64,000 bases of DNA from Hellea sp039977295 (GTDB lineage: Bacteria; Pseudomonadota; Alphaproteobacteria; Caulobacterales; Maricaulaceae). Position numbers and translations under genes: made by a program. Location of the stretch: contig JBDWDN010000010.1 in assembly GCA_039977295.1 (NCBI GenBank), positions 124,001-188,000 of the forward strand, in the 5' to 3' direction. Each line of letters opens with the position of its first letter. The stretch's first letter is position 1. Below the pieces are notes generated by a model. That model did not search any database, was not told the origin of the DNA, and worked only from the letters and a program-made list of their open reading frames with translations. Below are positions 16,740 through 25,129 of the stretch, piece by piece.

Positions 16740-17681
16740 ATGAACGCCCCGATTGATCCCCGAAAATTTCAAAACCCTGTCACCACCGCCAAAGGTGAAA
16801 AACGGGCGGCTGTCTTTTTTAAAGAGCTCAAAACACTCTGGTTTAATTCTGGTTCGCTCTGCAATATTGAATGCGCAAATTGTTATATCAAGAGCAGCCC
16901 AACAGCTGATCATTTTATTTACCTCACCCCTGAGGACATGGCGCCCTATCTCGACGAAATTGACGAGATGTATGAACAGAAAATCGAGATCGCCTTTACA
17001 GGCGGAGAGCCTTACCTGAATCCGCATATGATACGTCTCTCCGAGATGGCGCTGGAACGCGGGCATGACTTATTAGTCTTAACCAATGCCATGAAACCGA
17101 TGATGCGCCCGCGCGTGCAAAAGGCATTACTGGATTTACAGGCGCGTTTCCCCGGCAAAATGACTCTGCGCGTCAGCCTTGATCATTTTTCGGCCAAAGG
17201 CCATGACGCAGAACGCGGCGATGGCAGTTTTGACATCGCGCTTAAAGGCATGGCGTGGCTGACTCAGCATAATTTCACGCTCAACATTGCAGGCCGTTCT
17301 ATGTTCTCAGAGAGCGAAGACGCCGCGCGCGCAGGTTATGCCGGGCTGGTCAAGTCCGAGGGCTGGAACATCGACGCGCATAATCCAGCCGCCACTATCC
17401 TCTTCCCGGAAATGGATGAAAGCGTGGACGTCCCCGAAATCACAGTGGCCTGTTGGAGTATTTTAGATGTGCATCCTGACAGCATGATGTGCGCAACATC
17501 TCGCATGGTTGTCCGCCGTAAAGGCGAAGACCGCGCAAGCGTATTAGCCTGCACGCTCCTGTGGGATGACCCGCAATTTGAAACAGGTAAAACCCTAAAA
17601 GAAAGCCTAGGCCCTGTAAAACTTAACCACCCGCACTGTGCTAAATTTTGTGTTCTGGGCGGGGCGAGCTGTAGCGCTTAG
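16740..17681 (+). CDS. Radical SAM protein with C-terminal cysteine cluster
   Basis: 313 residues. The SAM-binding 4Fe-4S motif CNIECANC (Cys41, Cys45, Cys48) is the classical CxxxCxxC, followed by the GGEP motif (AFTGGEPYLNP). The C-terminal part holds further cysteines (ACWSILDVHPDSMMC, ACTLLW, CAKFCVLGGASC), suggesting one or two auxiliary iron-sulfur clusters as in SPASM/twitch proteins. Substrate unknown, and no peptide or biosynthetic partner gene lies nearby. It converges on the S9 peptidase gene with 3 bp between the two stops. Confidence 0.85.
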   Translation: MNAPIDPRKFQNPVTTAKGEKRAAVFFKELKTLWFNSGSLCNIECANCYIKSSPTADHFIYLTPEDMAPYLDEIDEMYEQKIEIAFTGGEPYLNPHMIRLSEMALERGHDLLVLTNAMKPMMRPRVQKALLDLQARFPGKMTLRVSLDHFSAKGHDAERGDGSFDIALKGMAWLTQHNFTLNIAGRSMFSESEDAARAGYAGLVKSEGWNIDAHNPAATILFPEMDESVDVPEITVACWSILDVHPDSMMCATSRMVVRRKGEDRASVLACTLLWDDPQFETGKTLKESLGPVKLNHPHCAKFCVLGGASCSA

Positions 17682-17684
17682 CGG

Positions 17685-19625
17685 TTACTTTTTCATATAT
17701 TCGCTGGGGCCATTAACGTCATTGAGGAATTTTTCAATCCCGACAAAAAATTTCTCGCGGTTTTCTTGGCGAGAGAGAAAGTGATCTTCATCTTCAAATT
17801 TCATATAGGTCGCTTTGACCCCCGCTTTTTTCAATGATTTTTTCATGCGTGTAAATTGATCAAATTGGACATTCTCATCAAGATCGCCATGCGCCAGAAA
17901 GACAGGTACCTTAATGTTTTCTGCTACATTTACAGGCGAATTGGCTTTGCGAACGTCTTTATCCTGTAAGGCTTCTCCGAAAAACTTTTTGGCAGCATGT
18001 TTACCGCCGCGATATTTTTTAAGATCCCGTTTGGCATCGTTGATATCCGTCAACGCCGCCATCGCTATCGCGCATTTATAAAGATCAGGATCTGTGGAAA
18101 CGCCCATTAACGCGGCATATCCCCCATAGGACCACCCCGCGATACAGGTGCGGCTTGGGTCAGCATAGCCTTTTTCATAAAGCCAGCGCGTTCCGTCTTC
18201 TACATCTTGCTGCATCACAATCCAATTGTTACGCCCCGCATCGGCATAAGCTTTCCCGTAGCCATCAGAACCGCGAAAGTTCATCTGCAGGACACCATAG
18301 CCGCGCGTGGCAAAGAACTGCGCAAAATAGTCAAATCGTTTTGAATCACGTGCATAAGGGCCCCCGTGAGGAAGAACGATAAAAGGTAAATTTTTTGGTG
18401 ATTTTTGCCCAGGCGGAAGCGTCACAAAAGCAGGAATTTTCTGGCCATCTCGCGCCGTATATTTCGCGGATACAACATCGCCCGTGTCATCTGGCGTTAT
18501 GCCATTATACATTATGGAAAGGCGTTCTGGCTCAGCACGCGCCGCATGATAAATAAGGAGCCCGCCTGGATCATAAGGCGCGGACATTTTCACCAAAACA
18601 GTTTTGCCATCGGCAGTCTGGTCAACAAAGTCAACGTCATACCCACTATACTTGCTCCTGAGCCGGGTAAGTAAGGTGCCATATTCTCCCAAGAGTTCAG
18701 TCTTATCACTCTCAGCCGTATATTTCGCCCCAATGACAGTCTCGCCGTCTTTACTTAAAACTACGCCAGACGCGTCGTAATTATCATTATGAAACAGGGA
18801 CCGCGTTATACGTTTTTGTCCCAAATCATATATATATAGGCCTAGAGTGTCCTTGCCTCGGTAATCGCCAATGACGAGTTCAGTGCCGTCTTTAAGAATG
18901 CCATATATAGGGGTCGTAGGTTTTAAGCCTGGGTAATCAACGCTTGAGTCCCATTTTTGGGTTGCTGTATTATAGATGACGCGACGCTTATTGCCCTTAT
19001 CGGTTTGCCCTGTTCCAATACGCGGCGTGCCGTCATCATCGGTGTTCCAATATTCAATCCCTGTTTGGCCTCGTTTAATAGTCTTGTCTTTCCCCGTGGC
19101 GACGTTCACTTTTTTAATATCAGGATAAGGGTCCCATTCATCATCGGAATAAGCCATTAAGATATGCTCTGGATCATCTTCGAGCCAATCCACGACAACA
19201 TCATTGAACTGCCGGAAGATTCTCTTTGGCTTTACAACGAGCTTCCCTTTTCGCCTATTGATGTCACCTGTGAATAAGTAACGTACGGTAAATGGTGTAT
19301 TATCATACTCCTCCGACTTGGCAACGGCGACGACGAATCGGTGGTTATTTACCCACTTCACGTAACGAGGTTTTATGTCTTTACCGAGCGTCAGAAACCA
19401 CGGATCTCCTGACGCGCCGTTTATTTTTTGGGTCACAACCCCGTAAGTGCCTTTAACGTTCAATATGAGCGCAATATTGGAACCGTCAGGTGAAATCGCG
19501 CCATCATATCCAACAGGCAATTCACCAAAAGCCTTCGCGGGCGGCGCTGCAAGCGCCGTGTTTAAACTGGAAAAAGCCATAAGAGCAGACAGGCCAATTG
19601 CTCTAAAAACAAATTTCATGCTCAT
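17685..19625 (-). CDS. S9-family serine peptidase, exported
   Basis: 646 residues from the ATG at 19625, chosen because TTGGGGA sits just upstream; an upstream TTG frame adds four residues only. A signal peptide (MSMKFVFRAIGLSALMAFSS, cleavage near ALA-APP) leads into a beta-propeller-like region (about 30-390). An alpha/beta-hydrolase domain follows with GWSYGG (Ser near 497), Asp in AHGDLDENVQ (about 583) and His in DEDHFLSR (about 612). This is the prolyl oligopeptidase / acylaminoacyl peptidase group, expected to act on small peptides in the periplasm. Confidence 0.9.
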   Translation of the reverse strand: MSMKFVFRAIGLSALMAFSSLNTALAAPPAKAFGELPVGYDGAISPDGSNIALILNVKGTYGVVTQKINGASGDPWFLTLGKDIKPRYVKWVNNHRFVVAVAKSEEYDNTPFTVRYLFTGDINRRKGKLVVKPKRIFRQFNDVVVDWLEDDPEHILMAYSDDEWDPYPDIKKVNVATGKDKTIKRGQTGIEYWNTDDDGTPRIGTGQTDKGNKRRVIYNTATQKWDSSVDYPGLKPTTPIYGILKDGTELVIGDYRGKDTLGLYIYDLGQKRITRSLFHNDNYDASGVVLSKDGETVIGAKYTAESDKTELLGEYGTLLTRLRSKYSGYDVDFVDQTADGKTVLVKMSAPYDPGGLLIYHAARAEPERLSIMYNGITPDDTGDVVSAKYTARDGQKIPAFVTLPPGQKSPKNLPFIVLPHGGPYARDSKRFDYFAQFFATRGYGVLQMNFRGSDGYGKAYADAGRNNWIVMQQDVEDGTRWLYEKGYADPSRTCIAGWSYGGYAALMGVSTDPDLYKCAIAMAALTDINDAKRDLKKYRGGKHAAKKFFGEALQDKDVRKANSPVNVAENIKVPVFLAHGDLDENVQFDQFTRMKKSLKKAGVKATYMKFEDEDHFLSRQENREKFFVGIEKFLNDVNGPSEYMKK

Positions 19626-19658
19626 GGAATTCCCCAACTTATAAGATGCTCCCTCAGC

Positions 19659-20684
19659 TTATACATCCCTAAAGTGTTTAGACAACCTCAAGGACTGCGC
19701 TTGGTAGTGGGAGCCTTTTTCGCCGTAAAGCGAGTTTGGAATATCGCTCATAGCTTCGAAAACGAGTTTGGCTACGGGTTGGCCGTGACGCAGGAGGAAC
19801 GGCACATCGCGGCCGCGAACTTCGAGGACAGCACGAGAGCCTTCGCCTCCGGCAGCCGCAATGCCAAATCCTGGATCAAAAAAGCCCGCATAATGGGCGC
19901 GAAACTCGCCTATTTCAGGCGCAATGGGCGCCATTTCGGCAGCTTGGTCTTGCGGGATAGAGACGGCTTCTTTGGACGCTAAGATATAAAACTCATCTGG
20001 ATCCAAAACAAGTTGCCCGCCCTCAGCATAAAGCGGTTCCCAGAACTCACGCGCCGCATGACCGCCGACATTGGACACATCAACAAGTCCAGCGTGACGG
20101 CGCGCACGCCAACCAACAACGCCGTCATCATCAAAGCCTTCAAGATCAATACTCACCGTTTGTGTATTCAGCTCTTTGAACGCGCCGCTACGAAAACGCA
20201 TTTGAACGAGGCGGTCACCCGGACGCACTAGAACAGAAAATGTACGCGGCGCAATTTCAACATAGAGCGGCCCCTTATAACCTGCGTGGACGGCGTCAAA
20301 GCTATTTGCGCCGTCGCAAATTACGCGCGTGAAAACATCAAGACGCCCTGTTGAGCTTTTAGGGTTCGCGGCAGCGCTAAGGCCGCTCGGCAGATTTAGC
20401 GATTCTTGTAACGGGACGAGATAAACACAGCCCGTTTCCAATACCGCGCCAGAACTTAAGTCAATCTCATGCATATGCACATCAGGTAAGCACTCTTGCA
20501 CGCTGCGCCCTTCGCCAGGCAGAAAGCTCGCGCGCAGACGATAAGCTTTATGCCCCAAGCGTAAATCCAGCGAAGCGGGCTGCAATTGAGTCGGCTGCCC
20601 ATCCACGCCAATAGCTGGCGCGATAACGTTGCCATTTGAGATTAGCGCCTCAATGGCCTGTTGTGGTAAAATCCCCATATTCAT
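19659..20684 (-). CDS. dcd: dCTP deaminase (two-domain form)
   Basis: Deaminates dCTP to dUTP for thymidylate synthesis. The 341 residues contain two dUTPase-like halves, with QPASLDLRLG in the first and the motif AAANPKSSTGRLDVFTRVIC near 105-125. This double-length form is common in Alphaproteobacteria and is usually annotated 2'-deoxycytidine 5'-triphosphate deaminase, whereas the classical enzyme is about 190 residues. It is divergent from apaG and located 34 bp upstream of the S9 peptidase on the same strand. Confidence 0.88.
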   Translation of the reverse strand: MNMGILPQQAIEALISNGNVIAPAIGVDGQPTQLQPASLDLRLGHKAYRLRASFLPGEGRSVQECLPDVHMHEIDLSSGAVLETGCVYLVPLQESLNLPSGLSAAANPKSSTGRLDVFTRVICDGANSFDAVHAGYKGPLYVEIAPRTFSVLVRPGDRLVQMRFRSGAFKELNTQTVSIDLEGFDDDGVVGWRARRHAGLVDVSNVGGHAAREFWEPLYAEGGQLVLDPDEFYILASKEAVSIPQDQAAEMAPIAPEIGEFRAHYAGFFDPGFGIAAAGGEGSRAVLEVRGRDVPFLLRHGQPVAKLVFEAMSDIPNSLYGEKGSHYQAQSLRLSKHFRDV

Positions 20685-20868
20685 AGGTTAGCGATAAGCA
20701 CCCCACTCGCGCGAGACAAGTCCCAACTGTGATTTTTTGGTGGAGAGTGGCTTAAGGGCTTGCGAGTCGGAGCCTTTAGCGCCAGAACACTCACAGAGAG
20801 AGACATCGCGCCGGGCATCGCCCGGCAGCAAATGACGGGGATTGATAGTGGACGATTTTTTGCAGCCT

Positions 20869-21264
20869 ATGTTTGAACAGCGCACCAAAGACGTTGTTGT
20901 CCGCGTCGAACCTGAATTTCTAGCCGAACAATCGAGTCCATCCGACTCTCGCTTCATCTGGGCCTATACTGTCGAGATTGACAATCAAGGCGCAGAAGAC
21001 CTGACGGTAACAGAGCGTTTTTGGCAAATCGCCGATTCGCGCGGCCAAGTCCAAGAAGTTCGCGGCAAAGGCGTTGTCGGCGAGAAACCTGTCGTTAAGC
21101 CGGGCGAAATTTTTCGTTACACCAGCGGCGCGCCTTTGACAGCGCCCTCTGGCATGATGCGCGGCACTTACACCGTTCAAGGGTCAAGCACAGGCGAGAG
21201 CTATGATGTTGACATCCCCGCCTTTGTTTTAGACAGCCCGCATGAAGGCCTCGTCCTCAACTAG
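20869..21264 (+). CDS. apaG: ApaG-family protein
   Basis: 131 residues with the fibronectin-III-like ApaG fold. FLAEQSSPSDSRFIWAYTVE, then the Gly-rich GEIFRYTSGAPLTAPSGMMR segment, are the family core. The ATG at 20869 aligns with usual ApaG starts, but a GTG at 20848 has a better ribosome site (GGGG) and would add seven residues. ApaG is linked in other bacteria to magnesium/cobalt tolerance and Ap4A metabolism; its exact role is unclear. Confidence 0.9.
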   Translation: MFEQRTKDVVVRVEPEFLAEQSSPSDSRFIWAYTVEIDNQGAEDLTVTERFWQIADSRGQVQEVRGKGVVGEKPVVKPGEIFRYTSGAPLTAPSGMMRGTYTVQGSSTGESYDVDIPAFVLDSPHEGLVLN

Positions 21265-21331
21265 GCCATTGCTGAACTTGATATAACCCTCTGTTAATGG
21301 CAGGTTCAGGGTCAAACAGATAGGTATAGCT

Positions 21332-21532
21332 ATGACATTGAGATTTCTCGCAACAGGTCTTGCAACGTTTGGGATATCAGCGCTGCTTCTAGCTTGCTCT
21401 CCAACGGTCAAAATAGAGCCGTCTGATAAGCCGATTGTGATCAATCTAAATGTCAAAATTGATCAAGAAGTCCGCGTCCGTTTGGACAAAGACGTCGAAG
21501 ACCTGATCGCTAACAACCCCGATCTTTTCTAA
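21332..21532 (+). CDS. YnbE-like lipoprotein
   Basis: 66-residue lipoprotein. A signal peptide ends in the lipobox LLAC (Cys22). The mature part KIEPSDKPIVINLNVKIDQE matches YnbE. In E. coli YnbE is an outer-membrane lipoprotein that partners the AsmA-like inner-membrane protein YdbH, forming a bridge for lipid transport, with YdbL modulating it. Here YnbE and YdbL are adjacent (10 bp) but no YdbH gene is next to them. Confidence 0.85.
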   Translation: MTLRFLATGLATFGISALLLACSPTVKIEPSDKPIVINLNVKIDQEVRVRLDKDVEDLIANNPDLF

Positions 21533-21542
21533 GGAGAAGAAC

Positions 21543-21932
21543 ATGACATTGAAAAAAACAATTTTTACCGCGATCTCTGCCGTAGCGCTTATCGCTGGCG
21601 GAACATTGGCAGCCTCCACATTGGGCGCCACAGACGCAACTGCGCAGGCCCAATCCTCTAAATCCATCATCAATGCCGCCAAAGCAAAAGGCGTCATCGG
21701 CGAAACAGCTGCAGGCTATCTCGCCGAAACAGGGTCAGGCTCTGTCTCTGCCGCTGAGCGCGCCGCCATGAACGAAGTTAATATTGGCCGCAAATCGGTC
21801 TATACACGCTTAGCCCGCGACCAAAACGTTCAAATCGAAGTTGTGGCCGCTATCACAGGCGAGAAACAGCTTTCAAAAGCTAGCCGCGGCGAAAAAATCA
21901 TGAGCGCTTCGGGAACTTGGACAACCAAATAA
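21543..21932 (+). CDS. YdbL-family (DUF1318) periplasmic protein
   Basis: 129 residues with a signal peptide (cleavage near ATAQA, about residue 37). The mature domain, AKAKGVIGETAAGYLAETGS then NIGRKSVYTRLARDQNV, is the DUF1318/YdbL core. It follows the YnbE gene with a GGAGAAGA ribosome site in the 10-bp gap. In E. coli YdbL is a periplasmic chaperone-like factor of the YdbH-YnbE lipid bridge. A strong terminator follows, so ynbE-ydbL is a closed two-gene unit, perhaps read through from apaG. Confidence 0.85.
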   Translation: MTLKKTIFTAISAVALIAGGTLAASTLGATDATAQAQSSKSIINAAKAKGVIGETAAGYLAETGSGSVSAAERAAMNEVNIGRKSVYTRLARDQNVQIEVVAAITGEKQLSKASRGEKIMSASGTWTTK

Positions 21933-21951
21933 GCCCTGAGTAGAGTATTCT

Positions 21952-21984
21952 AAAAGCCGCTGATTCCCCTCAGCGGCTTTTTTT
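21952..21984 (+). terminator. Rho-independent terminator after ydbL
   Basis: AAAAGCCGCTGA, loop, TCAGCGGCTTTTTTT: a strong stem with a T-run 20 bp beyond the ydbL stop. Confidence 0.9.
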
Positions 21985-22054
21985 ATGAAATATCTATACC
22001 CACACGCGAAAATGACTAAGCTTGCAGCAAATCACTTTACTAGCGAGCTCGCAC

Positions 22055-22717
22055 ATGTCCGCCACTGTTACAAAACTTACCCCTTCTGGCCTCGCGGCCC
22101 TTTTATCCGCCCGTATTTGTCATGACCTGATCAGTCCGATTGGGGCGCTGGGCACGGCGATTGAGGTCTTAGATGACGAGTCAAATGCGGAAATGCATGA
22201 TGACGCGATGGGACTTGTGAGGCTTTCCTCGCGCCAAGCAGGCGCAAAGCTGCGGTTTCTGCGTCTGGCCTTTGGCTCAGGCGGGTCTGCGCCGGGCATC
22301 ATTGCTGTGAAAGAACTAAAATCCTTGATAGAGGGTATGTATGAGGGCGGAAAAGCGACAATCTCTTGGAATACGGCTTTGGACGGGCTTGAAAAAAACA
22401 CGGCGCGCCTGCTTCTAAATTTAACCATGCTGGCCGTGCAATCCGTTCCCCGCGGCGGCGACGTTGTTGTTTCAGCAGCTCAGGTCAGCGGAGCAACAAC
22501 ATTCTCCTTGGCGGCGACCGGCCCAAAATCCCGCTTAGACGCGGCCGTTGAGAAAACACTAGCTGGCAAAGCCCCGGAAGACGGCTTTGACGGCCGCACA
22601 ATACAGCCCTTTTATGCGGGTATGATTGCGCGCGAACTCAAAGGAACTGTTACCGCCGCTGTGGACGGCGAAACTGTAAACTTCACGGCTCATATTCCTG
22701 ACGTTGACGCCGCGTAA
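22055..22717 (+). CDS. chpT: Histidine phosphotransferase ChpT
   Basis: 220 residues from the ATG at 22055 (a TTG frame reaches 22022). The phospho-accepting His23 lies in ARICHDLISPIGALGTAIEV, the hallmark of ChpT, which passes phosphate from the hybrid kinase CckA to CtrA and CpdR in the CtrA phosphorelay. The C-terminal half is a degenerate ATPase-like fold (LNLTMLAVQSVPRGGDVVV). It heads a signalling cluster with CheA-like, CheY-like and CheR-like genes. Confidence 0.9.
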   Translation: MSATVTKLTPSGLAALLSARICHDLISPIGALGTAIEVLDDESNAEMHDDAMGLVRLSSRQAGAKLRFLRLAFGSGGSAPGIIAVKELKSLIEGMYEGGKATISWNTALDGLEKNTARLLLNLTMLAVQSVPRGGDVVVSAAQVSGATTFSLAATGPKSRLDAAVEKTLAGKAPEDGFDGRTIQPFYAGMIARELKGTVTAAVDGETVNFTAHIPDVDAA

Positions 22718-22781
22718 CATATTTCGTTTCGCGCTAAAATAAGCGCAATCCTTTATCCCCCCTTAACCCTTTTTGGGCACT

Positions 22782-22814
22782 CTGTTTCGACATAATCCTA
22801 GTGAGTCGAAACAG
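22782..22814. promoter_or_regulatory. Inverted repeat upstream of the CheA-like gene
   Basis: CTGTTTCGAC, 13-base spacer, GTCGAAACAG: a perfect 10-bp dyad immediately before the ATG at 22819. In DNA it could be an operator; in RNA it would form a hairpin over the translation start. Confidence 0.55.
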
Positions 22815-22818
22815 CCCT

Positions 22819-23655
22819 ATGAGCCCTATTGGTGACAATCTGACAGAAGCCCGAAACTTCGTGACCTCCGCGATGGCCTCGATGGACGTTTTATTATCTG
22901 ACGCGAGGCTGAACACAGCGCTGACGCAATCGACTTTGAAAGAAATAAAAACAGCCGCTAAATCGCTACAGGCCCGCGGCGTTTACCGCGCGGCGCAATC
23001 TGTATTGGATTGCTATAAAAGCAGCTGCTCTCAGCCTAAAATCGATGGCCGCCTGATGGCGCTCTACAAACTTGTCGCGCAATATGGCGAAGGCCTTGAT
23101 CAGATCGCGCCTATTGCCTCCGAAGAAACCTTAGCCGCGCGCCAAGAAGACCTCGGCGCTCGCTATGCTACGGCGCGGGAAACCCTTTTACCGCTGATCA
23201 AGTTTTCCGGCGGCGCCTCCCCTGCCCTGCAACGCCTAGCTGGCATAACATCGGATTTCGCGACAAAGACAACAGAGCCGCAGGTCAGTTTTGAAAGCTT
23301 GATGCCAGATGTTACCAATAGCGCCCTGCGCGCAGCACGTAACCAAGGTAAATCGGTCAGCGTATCCTACGCGGCCGACGGGCTTGCCGTCGCTGATAGC
23401 CAAGTCGACGCGGTACGGGGACAACTTGAAGATATTGTAACCCAGCTTGTACGCACACGTATCGCCTCCCCGATAACCCGCGCGGCTAAAGGCCTCCCAC
23501 GCGGCGGCCACATCGATATTTCTGCCAAAGAAACCTCTAAAGGTTTGGACATTTCCGTGGAATGTGACGGCGAAACCGTCAGCTTATTCCCCAAACAAAA
23601 TATCCCCATACCGAGCGAAGACATGATTGATATGAGCCTGGAGATTGGCGCATGA
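22819..23655 (+). CDS. CheA/ChpT-like degenerate ATPase-fold protein
   Basis: About 278 residues (284 if a GTG at 22801 is used; neither start has a clear ribosome site, and the upstream dyad covers the GTG). The N-terminal ~90 residues look helical, like an HPt or dimerisation bundle but without a clear phospho-His. The last ~100 residues resemble a CheA ATP-binding domain (LEDIVTQLVRTRIASPITRA, then PRGGHIDISAKETSKGLDIS). The invariant catalytic Asn is missing (LVRT where kinases have RN) and there is no glycine-rich ATP lid. It ends in an ATGA overlap with the CheY-like gene. A pseudokinase or scaffold is inferred. Confidence 0.65.
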   Translation: MSPIGDNLTEARNFVTSAMASMDVLLSDARLNTALTQSTLKEIKTAAKSLQARGVYRAAQSVLDCYKSSCSQPKIDGRLMALYKLVAQYGEGLDQIAPIASEETLAARQEDLGARYATARETLLPLIKFSGGASPALQRLAGITSDFATKTTEPQVSFESLMPDVTNSALRAARNQGKSVSVSYAADGLAVADSQVDAVRGQLEDIVTQLVRTRIASPITRAAKGLPRGGHIDISAKETSKGLDISVECDGETVSLFPKQNIPIPSEDMIDMSLEIGA

Positions 23656-24023
23656 GTGCTAAGACCTGCCTCGTCGTAGACGATAGCCGCATGATACGCC
23701 GCGTTGCGAGCCGTATTCTCAAAGAGCTTAAGTTCGAAACAGAAGAAGCTGAAAATGGACAAGACGCCATTGACCGCTGCCGCATAGACATGCCTGACGC
23801 CATATTGCTCGATTGGAACATGCCAGTTATGGACGGGCTTGATTTTCTCAAAGAGCTTCGCAAAGATCCCAACGGCGGCAAGCCGGTCGTCGTATTCTGC
23901 ACAGCAGAACGTGATGTCATGAAAATTACGCAAGCCTTAGATGCGGGCGCGGATGAATATGTCATGAAGCCTTTCGATTCTGACATTATCGAGTCTAAGT
24001 TTTTTCAAGCGGGCCTCATCTAA
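23652..24023 (+). CDS. CheY-like single-domain response regulator
   Basis: 123-residue receiver with no output domain. The acidic pocket Asp10-Asp11, phospho-acceptor Asp54 in ILLDWNMPVMDG, Thr84 and Lys106 in YVMKPFDSD are all intact, so it should be phosphorylatable. It overlaps the upstream gene (ATGA) and the downstream CheR-like gene (TAATG), so the three are translated together. In Caulobacter, CheY-like proteins of this kind (the Cle group) act on motors or stalk/holdfast responses; the role here is inferred. Confidence 0.9.
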   Translation: MSAKTCLVVDDSRMIRRVASRILKELKFETEEAENGQDAIDRCRIDMPDAILLDWNMPVMDGLDFLKELRKDPNGGKPVVVFCTAERDVMKITQALDAGADEYVMKPFDSDIIESKFFQAGLI

Positions 24024-24967
24024 TGAGGGGCGCTCTTTCGCTCAATCCGACTTATTATGAAGCCCTGAAGCGCTTAACGCTTGAGCTTGCAGGGGTGAAT
24101 CTGGGCGCTGATCATGCATTTTTGATTGAAACCCGCTTAGCCACGCTCTCGCGTAAAGAGGGATTTGAGTCATTAGACAATATGGTCGAAGAACTGTTCA
24201 ATACGGGGCAAAACCGCTTAGCCGTGCAAGTCGTCTCTAGTCTTTTAGAACGCGACACACATTTCTACACAGATCGCGCGAGTTTCGATAAGTTAGAAGA
24301 CATCATTATTCCAGCGCTTTACCCCTCACGTAAAAGCGGAAAAATTCGTATTATCTCGTTTGGGTGCTCCAGCGGTCAAGAGCCCTATTGCATTGCGATG
24401 GCTCTCGATAAAGCCAAGGATAAATTCCCGGACGTAACATTTGAAATTGTCGGTGTGGACTACCCCTCTTCCGCCCTAGACCGCGCCAAGGCTGGCCGTT
24501 ACACACATTTCGATGTTCAGCGCGGTTTGCCCATACGCGACCTTGTCACGTATTTTGATCGCCAATCCGAAGATTGGGTGATTAAAAAATCTATTCGGGA
24601 CACTGTGACCTTTAAAGAAACCCATTTGCTTTCAAATCTGGACGCATTGGGCCAATTTGACGTCGTAGTCTTTCGAAATGCCCTACCGCATTACAGCTCT
24701 CCGGCTCAGATACGCGTGCTGCGAGGTCTCTCTACACTGGTAAAGCCGCTCGGATATTTATTGCTGGGCACGGATGAGGCTTTGAATCACATTAATTACG
24801 GCTTTGATACGCTTGCGCGCCAACCCAATATCTTCCGCAGACGCGAAGAGAAGGTTGTCATTATCGAAGATCCAAACATCAAAAAACCAACAGATCGCAA
24901 GACCTTTGAAAAAGCCAAACGCCGTCTCAAAGATATGGGTGATGTGAAAGCGCCAAAATCCGCTTGA
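24023..24967 (+). CDS. CheR-like methyltransferase
   Basis: 314 residues. The N-terminal helical CheR domain is followed by a SAM-binding domain with FGCSSGQEPYCIAMAL, corresponding to the CheR GxSTGEEPYS motif, and VFRNALPHY in place of CRN-xx-IYF. The C-terminal ~40 residues are basic and extended. Normal CheR methylates glutamates on chemoreceptors; no receptor or CheB gene is nearby, so its substrate may be different. It is the last gene of the chpT cluster. Confidence 0.85.
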   Translation: MRGALSLNPTYYEALKRLTLELAGVNLGADHAFLIETRLATLSRKEGFESLDNMVEELFNTGQNRLAVQVVSSLLERDTHFYTDRASFDKLEDIIIPALYPSRKSGKIRIISFGCSSGQEPYCIAMALDKAKDKFPDVTFEIVGVDYPSSALDRAKAGRYTHFDVQRGLPIRDLVTYFDRQSEDWVIKKSIRDTVTFKETHLLSNLDALGQFDVVVFRNALPHYSSPAQIRVLRGLSTLVKPLGYLLLGTDEALNHINYGFDTLARQPNIFRRREEKVVIIEDPNIKKPTDRKTFEKAKRRLKDMGDVKAPKSA

Positions 24968-25000
24968 ATTAAGCCTCTATATCCTTTGCAGTTACCTCCA

Positions 25001-25029
25001 GTCATCCCTCGCATGCAGGGATCCGCGGG
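25001..25029. repeat. Palindromic intergenic repeat, partial copy B
   Basis: GTCATCCCTCGCATGCAGGG followed by ATCCGCGGG. It is the left arm of the window-wide repeat family, 33 bp after the CheR-like stop. The right arm is absent or degraded. Confidence 0.55.
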
Positions 25030-25086
25030 CTTTGTGGTGTTGACCTTAACCCGTGAAAGAGTCAAAAGGCCTCTCAATTACATAGT

Positions 25087-25122
25087 CTGAAACTGGGTCT
25101 AAAACTGGGCCTAAAACTGGAT
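25087..25122 (+). repeat. Three 12-bp tandem repeats before pheS
   Basis: Three units of 12 bp (CTGAAACTGGGT, CTAAAACTGGGC, CTAAAACTGGAT) directly abut one another and end seven bases before the pheS ATG. They occupy the place where a ribosome site would be, and no clear Shine-Dalgarno is otherwise visible. Confidence 0.8.
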
Positions 25123-25129
25123 AAGCCTC

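Noticed and set aside
23367..23986. Minus-strand open frames of 135-188 codons opposite the CheA-like and CheY-like genes.
   Set aside because: They cross two well-supported genes in the other direction and show no domain or ribosome site.
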